A stretch of DNA of 64,000 nt from Bradyrhizobium jicamae (GTDB taxonomy: Bacteria > Pseudomonadota > Alphaproteobacteria > Rhizobiales > Xanthobacteraceae). Both the position numbers and the translations under genes were made by a program. The stretch is taken from assembly GCF_001440395.1 (NCBI RefSeq), contig NZ_LLXZ01000096.1, positions 1 through 64,000 of the forward strand. Direction: 5' to 3'. This document shows positions 9,091 through 18,041 of the stretch, piece by piece (the first letter of the stretch is position 1; every line of letters begins with the position of its first letter). Below the pieces are notes generated by a model, which saw only the letters and a list, made by a program, of their open reading frames with translations, had not been told where the DNA came from and ran no database searches.

Positions 9091-9234
9091 AGCATCACCC
9101 GTATTGGCGTGCGAAAGGCCGCTGTTTCGCGGCGATTGTCGCGGCCGCAGGCGGAATGAAATTGCTTTTCTTACTTAAAGGTCAGTGTCCCACTTTGCGT
9201 CGGGGGCTACCCTTCCCTTGTTTGTTAAGCTCGA

Positions 9235-9415
9235 CAAGTCATGCGCCGCATCTCGCGGTGACAGCGCGTTCGGAGGACGGCGAGATCATGGCCCTCTCCC
9301 ATCGCATCAACGAACGTATGGCGGACAGCTCCACCCGGAATTGATACTTACCTAACAAGGGAACACTTTGCTGCAAAACTTCTCGCGATCGCGGAAACTT
9401 CCTGAGGGTAAGCAT
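9235..9415 (+). pseudogene. Relic of a class I glutamine amidotransferase (TrpG-like) C-terminus
   Basis: In one frame HLAVTARSEDGEIMALSHR, and in the next frame YGGQLHPELILT-stop-QGNTLLQNF. Together these follow the anthranilate synthase component II C-terminus (VTARTEDGEIMALxHR...YGVQFHPESILTxxGxxLLxNF), including the catalytic HPE motif. One frameshift and one stop lie within 180 bases. No TrpE or TrpD part was recognised nearby. 9416-9783 holds nothing I can identify. Confidence 0.6.
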
Positions 9416-9783
9416 CGGAACATGGTTTGCTTGCGGGAAGCGCTCCGCATGGCAATGAAGACGAGCGGGGGCGGATTGGCGAGAAGGACTTTGCATGCAT
9501 CAGTGCCGCCATGTGCTTGGATTTGAAAATCCTTGACGATGACGAGTTGAGTCCTTCGGTAGGTTATTGTAGAATGCGAGATTATTCCCCCCTTACGAGA
9601 TCGCGGCGCGCCTCCATTATGTCAAGCGCTTCCGCCGCTAGCCGGCCCGGTTCATCCCACGATTCGAACCTTCAGCCTGCTGCAAACGATCCATCACTGA
9701 CTGGATGGATTCTACTTGCCCCTGGCTCGCCAAAGAGAATGGGCTAATTAGCGGATAAACCAATTGTTCTTGTCACTCCTTCT

Positions 9784-10941
9784 TCACGTTTCCTTCGGCG
9801 GCCGCGCTTTGACAGTTTCAGGAGACTGGTTTTGCGGAGCCGAACAAAGATCTCCGTAACAAGCCTTCTCACCCTTGTAGTTGGCCAGCGCCTGCAGCAA
9901 CGGCGGCACCAAGTACTGTTTCGCCTCCTCCTGCATAGGCTTCGGATGGTCCAGCGATCTCAGTGCCAGTTCGATCAACTGGATCGCGCGTTCCTTATTG
10001 CCGCTCTCAAAATAATACTGAGCCACCGCCCCATACGACAGGAACTTATGGCTGTCGCCCTTCGGCGGATTTAGGGCCAGGATGTGTTCGGACAAATCCT
10101 TGCCCATCGCAAAGCGCTCGGCACGCGGGAGGTGGGAGGTGTCCTTCGCCGGATCGAAGAGTTGCCTTATAGCCATAGCCATCCACCCCTCGTCTCTTTT
10201 GTCGATCGCGTCGCGAACCAATTGCCGCATGACCGGTAAGCCGGTCCGCGTGTCGTGCATTTTATGAAGCAATAGATTAGCAAGAGTAACGCGGAACTCG
10301 ATTTTGTCCGGCATCAAGGCGAGGCCCTCTTCGACGGCCGAGAGCGCTGTTTTCCAATCCCCCGCCTCCATCGCCGGCCGAAGTTTGGCGTAGATCGGCT
10401 TGGTCAGCGCTCGTTCACGCGCTTCGCCCTGATTCCCGGCGATCCGCTTCGTATTAGTGGCCTTAGCTTCATGGCGTGGGCGCCAGGTGCGCTTGAACAT
10501 TCTCGGCAAAACGTCATCGAGTAGCATCGGATGACCGATAAAGGCGATGTGGCCATTGCAGTCGACGACGAAGGAGCTGGGAATCCCCAAATAAGAACTG
10601 GGCTCCATCCAAAGCTTGTTCATTTCACCTGTGTGGTCGATCGCGATCCGAAAGTTCAGGTTGGCGAACTTTTCGGTCAGCCACGCGTCCAATGTTACTC
10701 GGGCCTCGTCCGCCGTTGGAGCTTTTTCGCGAGCTGCGACTCCGACGACCTGAAGTCCGCTGTCTCTATATTTCTCTTGCAGCTGCACCAGATGGGGCAT
10801 CGCCGCCACACATGATTTGCACCACGTTGCCCAAAATTCGACGATGTAGACTTTTCCGGGCTGGAAGTTCGTGAGAGGCTGGCCGCGCAGCCAACTCTCC
10901 ACTTTGATCGGAGGAGCCTCTGACCCGATGCGCAGCACCAT
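9784..10941 (-). CDS. Two-domain TlpA-like thioredoxin protein under a NifA/sigma-54 promoter
   Basis: 385 codons from ATG 10941, chosen over GTG 11013 because GGAGAG lies 4-9 bases upstream. Residues 1-150 are a TlpA/ResA-type thioredoxin domain: FWATWCKSC with the redox pair Cys41/Cys44, then a PSSFVVD segment near the cis-proline position. Residues about 185-385 form a helical, TPR-like domain (GDWKTALSAVEEGLALMPD, YYFESGNKERAIQLIELAL). No signal peptide or membrane anchor is seen, unusual for a TlpA relative, so it may act in the cytosol as a thiol-disulfide or peroxide-linked reductase. The promoter at 11067-11082 and the NifA site at 11176-11191 imply expression in nitrogen-fixing, low-oxygen cells. 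The substrate is unknown. Confidence 0.8.
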   Translation of the reverse strand: MVLRIGSEAPPIKVESWLRGQPLTNFQPGKVYIVEFWATWCKSCVAAMPHLVQLQEKYRDSGLQVVGVAAREKAPTADEARVTLDAWLTEKFANLNFRIAIDHTGEMNKLWMEPSSYLGIPSSFVVDCNGHIAFIGHPMLLDDVLPRMFKRTWRPRHEAKATNTKRIAGNQGEARERALTKPIYAKLRPAMEAGDWKTALSAVEEGLALMPDKIEFRVTLANLLLHKMHDTRTGLPVMRQLVRDAIDKRDEGWMAMAIRQLFDPAKDTSHLPRAERFAMGKDLSEHILALNPPKGDSHKFLSYGAVAQYYFESGNKERAIQLIELALRSLDHPKPMQEEAKQYLVPPLLQALANYKGEKACYGDLCSAPQNQSPETVKARPPKET

Positions 10942-11066
10942 ATTGCTCTCCAAAGCCGTTGCCAAGTTGCGGGGCTTATGCGCGAGCTTGTCTCCCTGTA
11001 AGAAGCGACGCACGGATCCACGGGAAGGAGAGCATCGCTCGTTTTGCTCTCCTGCGTGATCTCAAA

Positions 11067-11082
11067 AGCAATGACCGTGCCA
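11067..11082 (-). promoter_or_regulatory. Sigma-54 promoter of the TlpA-like gene
   Basis: Minus strand TGGCAC-GGTCA-TTGCT, full consensus match, about 125 bases upstream of ATG 10941. Confidence 0.85.
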
Positions 11083-11175
11083 ACGCCGTCCGCGCATTAC
11101 GCGTTTGATTACCCTTTTGAAAACGCCTCCACGCCTAAGACGGCGGTGTTTTGAACCTGACGAGCTCAGTGCCGC

Positions 11176-11191
11176 TGTCACAAACCAGACA
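11176..11191. promoter_or_regulatory. NifA upstream activator sequence
   Basis: TGT-CACAAACCAG-ACA, perfect TGT-N10-ACA, 94 bases upstream of the sigma-54 promoter at 11067-11082. Confidence 0.8.
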
Positions 11192-11280
11192 AGCACCAGC
11201 GGTCTTGGCGCGCGAAACGGCGCCGCTTTTGCGGTGATTATCGCTGCAGCTGGCGAAGCGAAATTGCTAGCTCATTGACA

Positions 11281-11914
11281 AAGTCTGTCAGGCTCGATGC
11301 GAAGAGATTCGTGCTAAAGCCCTGCCGTTTCGGTCGAGCGTGAAAACTACCGGCACTACCAACAGAAGCTTGAACCTAATGAGAAGTGGCGACATGAAAG
11401 TAAGCCGCCTCGAACTGGTCGAGCAGTTGAGTGAATCGGCGAGATTGTTGCGCGTCCCCGCCAGACGTTCGCATTCGTCTGCTCCATTACAAATGGAGCT
11501 ATCAGTTGCGACAAAAGGGCTATCCGTCGCGAGTTTTCATGCCCGCTGGCAAAATTCGGGAACGAAGATGTCGACAGAACTCTGCTCGATATGGCATCGC
11601 AGTGTGTGGACGCTTTGCCAAGCGGCGGCCCCCGCACGGACAGCTTGCGTCGATCCCGCCAAGATTGCGGGATTCACTACCTTGAAGACAGGCATGCCTC
11701 GCGCGCGATGCAGGGCCAGTGAACTGGGGCAACTTATGGCATGGATGAGCGACGCAAATACCCAGTATCAAGTTGCACAACGTCCGGGCTGTCCAACTTC
11801 AATTCATGAAGCCATCACCTCGGTTGGCTTACCTCTTCGCCCGGCCGTCCTCACACAAGTCTCCACTCCGACCTTGCGTGTTCAAATTGCGCCGCGTTTG
11901 AGTACCGGTAGATG
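11281..11914. other. Relic DNA, no gene recognised
   Basis: Open frames exist on both strands (for example plus 11340-11939) but none resembles a known family along its length. The short stretch LRQKGYPSRVFMPAGK at about 11505-11550 faintly recalls a proline dehydrogenase C-terminus, too little to call. Confidence 0.4.
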
Positions 11915-12395
11915 TTGGGCTATCTTGTGGTGCAGCTGATCCGCAACGCCTTCGCAGCCGTGGGCCAGCGCTCACTGGAAGTCGCGGCCACCGTGTGCCT
12001 CTCCTTTGCGTGCCTTCTTGACGGCCTAATCCCGGCGCGGCCTTTCTCATCGTCGCCGTGCTCGGCTTAGCGCACACGATCGGCGAATTCGGCCTGGTGC
12101 TAATGATCGGCGGCAATTCCCGGACCGTCAGCGTGCTGTTGTTTGCAATCTTCGACTATGTGAAAGCGTCGCACCGGTGCGAGGCAAGCTGGCTTGCCGC
12201 GGGCATGGTCGTCTTCGCCGCGGTGCTCCTCACCCTGAGCTGGTTGCTTTCCGCTCGACGCGCAGGAAAGCGTTCCGGCCAAAGGTGCGCGATTTTCGGC
12301 GCTGCTGCAAGACCGCTGTGGCGCGCTGCATTGCCGGCCTCGAGCCTCGGCGACCGGTTTCTGCGTCATCGAGTAGTCAAATCCCACGAACAAGT
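11915..12395 (+). pseudogene. Decayed modB-modC junction fragment
   Basis: The 3' third of a molybdate permease (VVQLIRNAFAAVGQRSLEVAATV, frame slip, [27 protein letters not shown]) is followed by the start of modC in broken frames (VPAKGA..., LHCRPRASATGFCVIE). It aligns with the intact modB (about 17680-18030) and modC (about 18117-18235). Missing relative to those are modA, the first two thirds of modB, the modC Walker A region and everything after. Confidence 0.8.
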
Positions 12396-12534
12396 CCGGA
12401 CGACTCCGCGCTCAAGATAAAACTCATTCTCCTCTTAGCGAGGAAGTCAAGCACGCTTCAAGTCTTTGAGCGCTTGATATAGGCTTTCTTTAGCGCCCCG
12501 CTGCGTGGATAATTGTGTGCCTTCGGAGTCTACC

Positions 12535-12865
12535 ATGCGCCAAATCCAGCCGTTCAGCTGGCAGCCTTCCGGAACCCGATTCTCGAGAATTGTCGGTTTT
12601 CTCTACAGATCAGCCGCGGATATCGCATTCTTCGTCACAACTCTGGGTCTTATTGGTTTCGCGGGCGGCCTAGTCGTGTCGAAGACGATCGACACGAGCC
12701 CGCACACGTGCACCGAATCGCCTGCCATAGACGGTCTTGGTGGCGCTGTTTGCCATTCAACACAAAGGCATGGCGCGCAAGCGCTTCAAACATTGCTGGA
12801 CACAATATGTGCCGAAGCGCACTGAAGAAGTTAAACAGTGGGATGACGACCAACACCACCGGCAT
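12535..12865 (+). pseudogene. Relic of an MddA/NnrU-type membrane methyltransferase
   Basis: First frame: FSRIVGFLYRSAADIAFFVT then IGFAGGLVVSKTIDT, the N-terminus of the methanethiol S-methyltransferase (isoprenylcysteine methyltransferase-like) family. After a frameshift near 12690: VALFAIQHKGMARKRFKHCW then YVPKRTEE, the next conserved block (FAxQHxxMARxxFKxxWTxxVP). The catalytic C-terminal half is absent. Confidence 0.65.
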
Positions 12866-12965
12866 GAAGCGGAGTCCGACGATGAAGAAGGAAATGTCTT
12901 CTTAAAGGATGTATTCCTTTTTGCGTATGGGTGGACGCCTCGGCGTCGAGTGGACCGATCGTTAG

Positions 12966-13250
12966 CTAGCCGTAGCCGGCAGGCACTCCCGCAAGAAGAG
13001 ATGCCATTAGGGAGCCGAGGGCTATCAAATGCGTGATCGCGGCGGAAAGGATCTCGACGCCCGGCATCAGTGAATCGAACGGCTTCGATATGCCCTGGCA
13101 CGGCAAATCCTCGCCGACGACGCTGTTAGTGATCGGCGTCAGGAGACCTTGATAGTTCCCTAGCTGGTAGAGCTGCCTGCGCAACATCAAACAAGACAGG
13201 AAGGGTTTTCCAGGGTTGATGAATGCAAGCTTTTGGGCTTGATGACCCAA
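12966..13250 (-). CDS. Doubtful hypothetical ORF
   Basis: 94 codons. The second half (PGVEILSAAITHLIALGSLMASLLAGVPAG) could be a membrane segment. The first codons lie in the arm of the hairpin at 13224-13259, so the start is suspect. No family recognised; it may be a relic or chance frame. Confidence 0.25.
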   Translation of the reverse strand: MGHQAQKLAFINPGKPFLSCLMLRRQLYQLGNYQGLLTPITNSVVGEDLPCQGISKPFDSLMPGVEILSAAITHLIALGSLMASLLAGVPAGYG

Positions 13251-13259
13251 AAGCTTGCA
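13224..13259. repeat. Perfect 14-bp inverted repeat (hairpin)
   Basis: TGCAAGCTTTTGGG, 8-base loop, CCCAAAAGCTTGCA. It lies about 100 bases beyond the 3' end of the outer-membrane protein gene. No T-run follows on either strand, so a simple intrinsic terminator is not supported. It could be a transposon end or a protein-binding palindrome. Confidence 0.7.
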
Positions 13260-13357
13260 GCTTTGTTCCCGACCTCCGCTTGACTAGAGCCACAGGACCT
13301 AGTCTTTCGTCATTTTAGTCGCGACCGCCCGAAGGTTAGAGCGACGAGCGAGCAGTT

Positions 13358-15049
13358 TCAGTCAAACTTGTAGGAGGCTTGCAAGAACGTGCCCCACCGT
13401 TCCATGCTGTACTTCGCAGGCGCAGGCAAAGTAACGATGCCGGATCCAATGCAGCCGGTGCAGATTGACTCGCTGTATCTTGGAGTCCACATCGCCCAAT
13501 AGCGGCCCCCGACGCCGATGCTGAAATTGTCGGTGACGAAATACGATAGGACTCCTTCCACCTGCACACCAGCGCCACCAGTCCCGCGCTGATCGAGGAA
13601 GGTCGTGAAATTGCGCATGAGATGGCTGTCGCGCCCCTGGAAATCCGTCCAGGGCAGGTAAGCAACGTCGGCGCTAACGCGCCAACGGTCGAGCAACATG
13701 GTCTCAGCGCTGACGCCAATACGCACCGCATTCCAGTCGGTATCTTGGCTGCCGATTGTCCTTTCACGCGGCGCAAGACATGGCAACGAGGCAATCTGCA
13801 CGCATCCTTTAGAGTCAGACTTCTGGCCGTAATAGCTCCAGCCGATAAATCCACCGATCTTGTAGGTCATGCCACGCAGGAAATCGTACCCGGCATCGGC
13901 CGTGTAGTACATAAACCTTCCGTTGGCTTGGCCCGAACTCGTATTGGTATAGGCCAGGGGATCCTTGGAGAAGCCTACCAGGCCCCAATCTTCGTCGTTC
14001 TGATTTCCATTGTTGAAGCGCCCGAATCCGATAGTGCCCTTCAGGAAGATCCCCCAGGGGCTGTCAAGCCGTTCGAACAACTCACCGGAAATCCCATCCA
14101 TCTTGTGATAGGTGAGCCTTGATACAAGATCGCTCAGACCGTTGTCCCATTGAAATCTTCCTCGGCTCAGCCAGAGCCTTGTGCCGCTTTCCAGCGACCA
14201 CCCTCGAATGAAGGCAATCGGCGGTGCGCTGACAGTCGGCTCTGTGGCGTATAGCGACGCATCGGGCCATCCCGGCGTCCGTGGGTCGGCGTCAAAATGG
14301 TAGTTCAGACCAATTTTGCCGATGTGATAGCTGCTGGACAGGCCAGTGATGTTGGCTGGGACCGTTGCCAATGGCGGAAACTGTATGGTCGGAGGGGTCG
14401 CCACGCTTGGTCCGCCGAACCTCAGATAGTCGTACTCGAATTTGACGGACCATGCCGGCGTGAGCGCTTGCTCGACGCCCGCGCCGATTATGCCACCGAT
14501 ACGACCATAGTCGAAATGGGTGGCATTCTGTAGCTCCCAGCGACCGAATTCGTTGTTATTGACGACATCGCCGCGATTGTGTTGCCAAGCCACGCCCGCC
14601 TTGAGGTAGGCCAGCGTGTGCCCCTGCGGGCCAAACGCATATCCCAGGCGGCCCGTTCCCGTGACGAAGACGTCTGGCCCCGCCTTGCAGTTTGCGCTCA
14701 CCACAATGCCGGAGAAGGCAAGACAGGTGTTTGTACCTTCCGCGACCGCGCCACTGGCATCCAATTCGAGGCCAAAAACCCCGCGGTGCCTCTGCCAATT
14801 GTAGCCGATCTGACCTCCCGCCAGGAACACAGGGGTATCGACGACATCGCCGTAAATCGACGGACCATAGGGATCACTGAACGATGTCCGGCCGCCGCCC
14901 CCGCCGACGTGCCCGCCAATATATCCTCCGGTCCAGTTCCACAGTGCCGGTGGGACCTTTACTGCCGGCTGGAGATCCGCCGACTTGACGGCACCGCTTG
15001 CAACGAGCGCAGCTGTTGCGGCACCCCAAAAAAGAAGTTTAGATCGCAT
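13358..15049 (-). CDS. Outer-membrane beta-barrel protein, two-part
   Basis: 563 codons from ATG 15049 with AGAGGTGAT immediately upstream; the frame is open to 15208, but this start gives a signal peptide (MRSKLLFWGAATAALVASGAVKSA|DLQP). Residues 25-265 match the Omp25/RopB-like small barrel typical of Rhizobiales (WTGGYIGGHVGGG, GGQIGYNWQ, GRLGYAF, YLKAGVAWQ, KFEYDYLRFG). Residues 285-563 form a second strand-rich region (GWSLESGTRLWLSRGRFQWD, FFLKGT-like repeats, YDFLRGMTYKIGGFIGWSYYG) that resembles omptin-like or other 10-12-strand barrels, ending in YKFD, close to the aromatic C-terminus of outer-membrane proteins. A small-barrel plus large-barrel fusion is the simplest reading. Role unknown; surface adhesion, transport or proteolysis are all possible. 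Confidence 0.75.
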   Translation of the reverse strand: MRSKLLFWGAATAALVASGAVKSADLQPAVKVPPALWNWTGGYIGGHVGGGGGRTSFSDPYGPSIYGDVVDTPVFLAGGQIGYNWQRHRGVFGLELDASGAVAEGTNTCLAFSGIVVSANCKAGPDVFVTGTGRLGYAFGPQGHTLAYLKAGVAWQHNRGDVVNNNEFGRWELQNATHFDYGRIGGIIGAGVEQALTPAWSVKFEYDYLRFGGPSVATPPTIQFPPLATVPANITGLSSSYHIGKIGLNYHFDADPRTPGWPDASLYATEPTVSAPPIAFIRGWSLESGTRLWLSRGRFQWDNGLSDLVSRLTYHKMDGISGELFERLDSPWGIFLKGTIGFGRFNNGNQNDEDWGLVGFSKDPLAYTNTSSGQANGRFMYYTADAGYDFLRGMTYKIGGFIGWSYYGQKSDSKGCVQIASLPCLAPRERTIGSQDTDWNAVRIGVSAETMLLDRWRVSADVAYLPWTDFQGRDSHLMRNFTTFLDQRGTGGAGVQVEGVLSYFVTDNFSIGVGGRYWAMWTPRYSESICTGCIGSGIVTLPAPAKYSMERWGTFLQASYKFD

Positions 15050-16419
15050 ATCACCTCTGGAACACAAACTTGCGCGCCATGTTGCAGCGAAGGCCGAATG
15101 GCCGACGTTGTTGGCCGCTTCCACGCCGCTTGTGGTGTGCAGGATCCAGGCCAGCGGAGGCGATGCGCATCTCTGCGATTTTTGATCGCGATGTCGTCTT
15201 CGCAACAAGACTAGCGGATTTTAAAACAACGCGGGTTTGATGTCGGACACAAAGCGCATGCTGCTCGGCATTTCCGGCGGATTGAATAGGTGACTGCTCT
15301 TTTGCGAATGGTTCGTCTCTTGGTCCAGTCTCCTCGCAACCATGCAATGAAATTATGAGCCTTTAGCTGTACCACACGATCTTTCGGGAAGTCGTTTCAA
15401 TGCCCGATAGATTCCTGGAAACAACTTTTCGCGAAATTCCTGCCACCGGTTAGGCTGGTCAGCGAATGCGGCGGAGCTTGCCGGCCGGCTGCAGGCTGTG
15501 AGAGCGCTGTCGTCGAGAAGCGCCGGTATATGCGCGGCGATCTGGATGGGAGCGTTACAATCAAGATGGTGTGTCAGTGTCACGGTATATGTGCTCAGTC
15601 TCCAGAGCTCGCCGCATTGGCAGATTGCTCACGGACTCTCCATGCGCAAGGGCTGAGCGACGCTGGAGCTTGCTCGTCGCCATCTGGATACGGCTGATCC
15701 CTACTTCTATACGGATAGCGAAGACGAACTTTGGCTTGGCACGATTCTCGCGGATGGCATTCCGCGCCGCATACGAGAGACGTGCCAATGTCTCTCCTCG
15801 AGCCACGCAGGCTGATGAAAAATTAATAGGCGGCCGCCGTTGACGTTGCGCGGAATTGACCATGGCAACATCGACCGGCGCTCGGTCACCGACAGAACGG
15901 TTCGTGGCGCGAAAGGCTTTGGTTCGCATTGGAGGCGCCCGAGACCTAGTCATTGGATGCGCAGCTAGTCGTATAGGCTCCAGTTAACGAGCCGGATCAT
16001 TGCGTCGATTGTCGACATTTGGCGTAATTGTCTGCCAATGAGCCGAGATGGCTGCGGTCGCATTAAGTCCTAGCTCTATGACGAGATCGAGAAACGATCT
16101 GTCGCGGGAGCGAAGGCCGGCGGGCTCGGCTGCGGTTAGTAGGCCACCTTCGAGGATGAGCTGTCCGTCGCCTCCCGTAGTTTTCTCTTCGGGCAACAGG
16201 GGACCGCAAAGGATGGTAGCGCTCGTACTTGTATCCCGCGCTTCTTCGTTGAAGTGCGTCGCGGATCTCGCCGAAAGGGGCAAGCGTTGGAGTGACGCGA
16301 TTGGTCCCGACGCCGCCTTCATCATTGTCAAGCGGTCGGCCACGCTAGCGCGAGAGGCGACCGGCATCACATGATGCATCCATCTTGTCGCGGCAGCCGT
16401 GTCCAGTTGAAGACGGCTA
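15050..16419. other. Long relic stretch without a supported gene
   Basis: Short overlapping frames only. One protein-like run (HLDTADPYFYTDSEDELW, then LGTILADGIPRRIRE) at about 15675-15780 on the plus strand is cut by stops and frameshifts and was not identified. The long frames on both strands at 15984-16436 are GC-driven and not family-like. Confidence 0.4.
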
Positions 16420-16435
16420 TGTCGGAAAGCCGACA
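16420..16435. promoter_or_regulatory. NifA upstream activator sequence of modABC
   Basis: TGT-CGGAAAGCCG-ACA, a perfect TGT-N10-ACA site 82 bases upstream of the sigma-54 element at 16518. Its core resembles the site at 9075. Confidence 0.8.
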
Positions 16436-16517
16436 ATGCGAGCCCGCCATTCCACAGGGCGCGCTAGCACCCATGCGGGTTTCACTCCTGTCAAGCAAGG
16501 CACGCAACATGCGCGAG

Positions 16518-16533
16518 CGGCACGCCGTTTGCT
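16518..16533 (+). promoter_or_regulatory. Sigma-54 promoter of modABC
   Basis: CGGCAC-GCCGT-TTGCT, one mismatch (first base) to TGGCAC-N5-TTGCW, with the invariant GG and GC at the right spacing. The predicted start of transcription is about 55 bases before modA. Confidence 0.8.
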
Positions 16534-16599
16534 GGGAAGAGCAGCAAAGAGCCGCCGTGGCAAAAGAAGGTCGCAGCGGCTCATTCCAGGACGTTCCCG

Positions 16600-17349
16600 A
16601 TGAGACTTGCCCGATTTATCCTGATCAACGCAACTCTGATGCTGGTTATGCTCGGAAATGCGGAGGCGGCGAGCATAAATGTCGCGGGCGCTGCGAACTT
16701 CACCGAGTCGGCGAAGATTGCAGCGTCGTTCAAGCGGACGACCGGGCACAAGGGTCTGTTGCTCTTTGGCGCGAGCAGAGAATTGTGCAGCCAGATCACC
16801 CAAGACGCACCATTTCAGGTGCTTCTATCGACCAGCCGCTCCTGCTCGAAGAACCGAGTTGAGTACGGTCTCGCGGTCCAGGAAAGCCGCTTCAGCTATG
16901 TGATCGGCAAGCTCGTGCTGCGGAGTTCGATTGCGACGTTTGTGAATGGCGCGGTGACGCTCAAGACGACGTGTTTCGCAAACCTGTCGATCTGCAATCT
17001 GGTCCCGTCGCCTGATGGCGCAGCCGCGGTCCAGCCAATAAGCACGCTCGGCCTCTATGAGGCAATGCAGCCGAACCTAGTCGAGGGCGCAACTATGACG
17101 CAAGCCTATCAATTCATCGAGACCGGCAAAGCCGAGCTCTCTGTCGCGCCGTCACAGCTCATAGTCACCATCGACGATTGGCGTCGAATGATTCCGCAGG
17201 AACTTCATGTCCTCATCCCCGTGGGTCCCGTGCTGGTCTTGATTTGCACCGATGGCAAAACCAGACGCGCCTCCCTCGATTTCCTCAGAAGGCCGCAAGC
17301 CCACGCGGTCATCGCGCGCGAAGGCTACGTCCGCGGCGAGCAGAGTTGA
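16600..17349 (+). CDS. modA: Molybdate ABC transporter, periplasmic binding protein
   Basis: 249 codons from ATG 16600. N-terminal Sec signal ([15 protein letters not shown]). The ModA fold is recognisable throughout: [44 protein letters not shown], then [12 protein letters not shown] and the C-terminal [15 protein letters not shown]. It binds molybdate in the periplasm for the ModB/ModC importer, and Mo is needed for nitrogenase FeMo-co and for the molybdenum hydroxylase in this window. It is more divergent than usual, with an altered NGAPADVF-type region (here [10 protein letters not shown]) and cysteines at several places, so binding efficiency may differ. First gene of a tight operon: modB starts 5 bases after its stop. 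Confidence 0.85.
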   Translation: MRLARFILINATLMLVMLGNAEAASINVAGAANFTESAKIAASFKRTTGHKGLLLFGASRELCSQITQDAPFQVLLSTSRSCSKNRVEYGLAVQESRFSYVIGKLVLRSSIATFVNGAVTLKTTCFANLSICNLVPSPDGAAAVQPISTLGLYEAMQPNLVEGATMTQAYQFIETGKAELSVAPSQLIVTIDDWRRMIPQELHVLIPVGPVLVLICTDGKTRRASLDFLRRPQAHAVIAREGYVRGEQS

Positions 17350-17354
17350 CGCGC

Positions 17355-18041
17355 ATGGAACTCTTTTCGGCCGAGATTTGGCAGTCGCTCGGGCTCACGA
17401 TCGAGCTCGCGAGCCTGACGACCTTGGTCCTGCTAATCGTTGGTACGCCGCTCGCGTGGTGGCTAGCACGCTCGAAGAGCCTTTGGGCTAAGGCGGTGGG
17501 CACGATCATCGCGCTGCCGCTGGTGCTGCCGCCAACGGTACTCGGCCTCTATCTGCTGTTCATGCTCGGCCCGAACGGCCCCGGCGGCTTTCTCGCCTCT
17601 ATCTGGGGCTGGCGCACGCTCGCCTTCACCTTTGCAGGGCTCGTGGTTGGATCGGTTTTGTGCGCGGTGCCCTTCGTGGTGCAGCCCATCCGCAATGCCT
17701 TCGCTACGATGGGCAACCGCCCGCTGGAAGTAGCAGCCACTCTGCGCGCCTCTCCGTTATATGCCTTCTTCACGGTCGCCTTGCCCTTGGCACGACCGGG
17801 ACTTCTCACAGCCGCCGTGCTTGGCGTCGCGCATACAACTGGCGCGTTCGGCCTTGTGCTGATGATCGGCGGCAACGTTCCCGGGCGCACCAAAGTGCTG
17901 CCGGCCTTTCTCTTCGACTATGTCCAAGCCTCGCGCTGGCGCGAAGCGAGCAGTCTTGGCGGCGGCATGGTGATGTTCGCCTTTGCGGCAATCCTCACCT
18001 TAACCTTGATCGAGAAATACAGCGCAAGGAGGAGCACGTGA
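17355..18041 (+). CDS. modB: Molybdate ABC transporter, permease
   Basis: 228 residues from ATG 17355 (a longer frame from 17178 overlaps modA and is rejected). A BinT-type permease with five to six membrane segments ([69 protein letters not shown]) and the EAA loop [20 protein letters not shown] that contacts ModC. It forms the inner-membrane channel for molybdate. A decayed paralogue lies at 11915-12395. The stop overlaps the modC start by four bases (GTGA). Confidence 0.9.
   Translation: MELFSAEIWQSLGLTIELASLTTLVLLIVGTPLAWWLARSKSLWAKAVGTIIALPLVLPPTVLGLYLLFMLGPNGPGGFLASIWGWRTLAFTFAGLVVGSVLCAVPFVVQPIRNAFATMGNRPLEVAATLRASPLYAFFTVALPLARPGLLTAAVLGVAHTTGAFGLVLMIGGNVPGRTKVLPAFLFDYVQASRWREASSLGGGMVMFAFAAILTLTLIEKYSARRST

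Larger units (their letters stand above)
8918..9180. repeat. Duplicated NifA/sigma-54 promoter region, copy 1
   Basis: About 260 bases sharing the order GGAAAGGAGAGCATCGCTCG, TCTCAAAAGCAA...GTGCCA, the TGT-N10-ACA site and GCGCGAAA..GCCGC..GCGG..GATT..CGC with 11022-11280. The second copy stands in front of the TlpA-like gene. This one has lost its gene. Confidence 0.75.
11022..11280. repeat. Duplicated NifA/sigma-54 promoter region, copy 2
   Basis: Partner of 8918-9180; this copy drives the TlpA-like gene at 10941. Promoter and activator site are conserved at nearly the same spacing in both. Confidence 0.75.

Noticed and set aside
9071-9110. tts box (type III secretion regulator TtsI)
   Set aside because: GTCAG and AGCT occur, but the rest of the long consensus does not fit; the TGT-N10-ACA reading with a perfect sigma-54 promoter explains the site better.
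11340-11939. 199-codon plus-strand frame as a gene
   Set aside because: No recognisable family along its length; it ends in the modBC relic region. A faint proline dehydrogenase-like stretch in another frame was too short to call.
15737-15752. Sigma-54-like element TGGCAC-GATTC-TCGCG
   Set aside because: The -12 box has a mismatch in TTGC, there is no TGT-N10-ACA in the expected range, and no gene follows.
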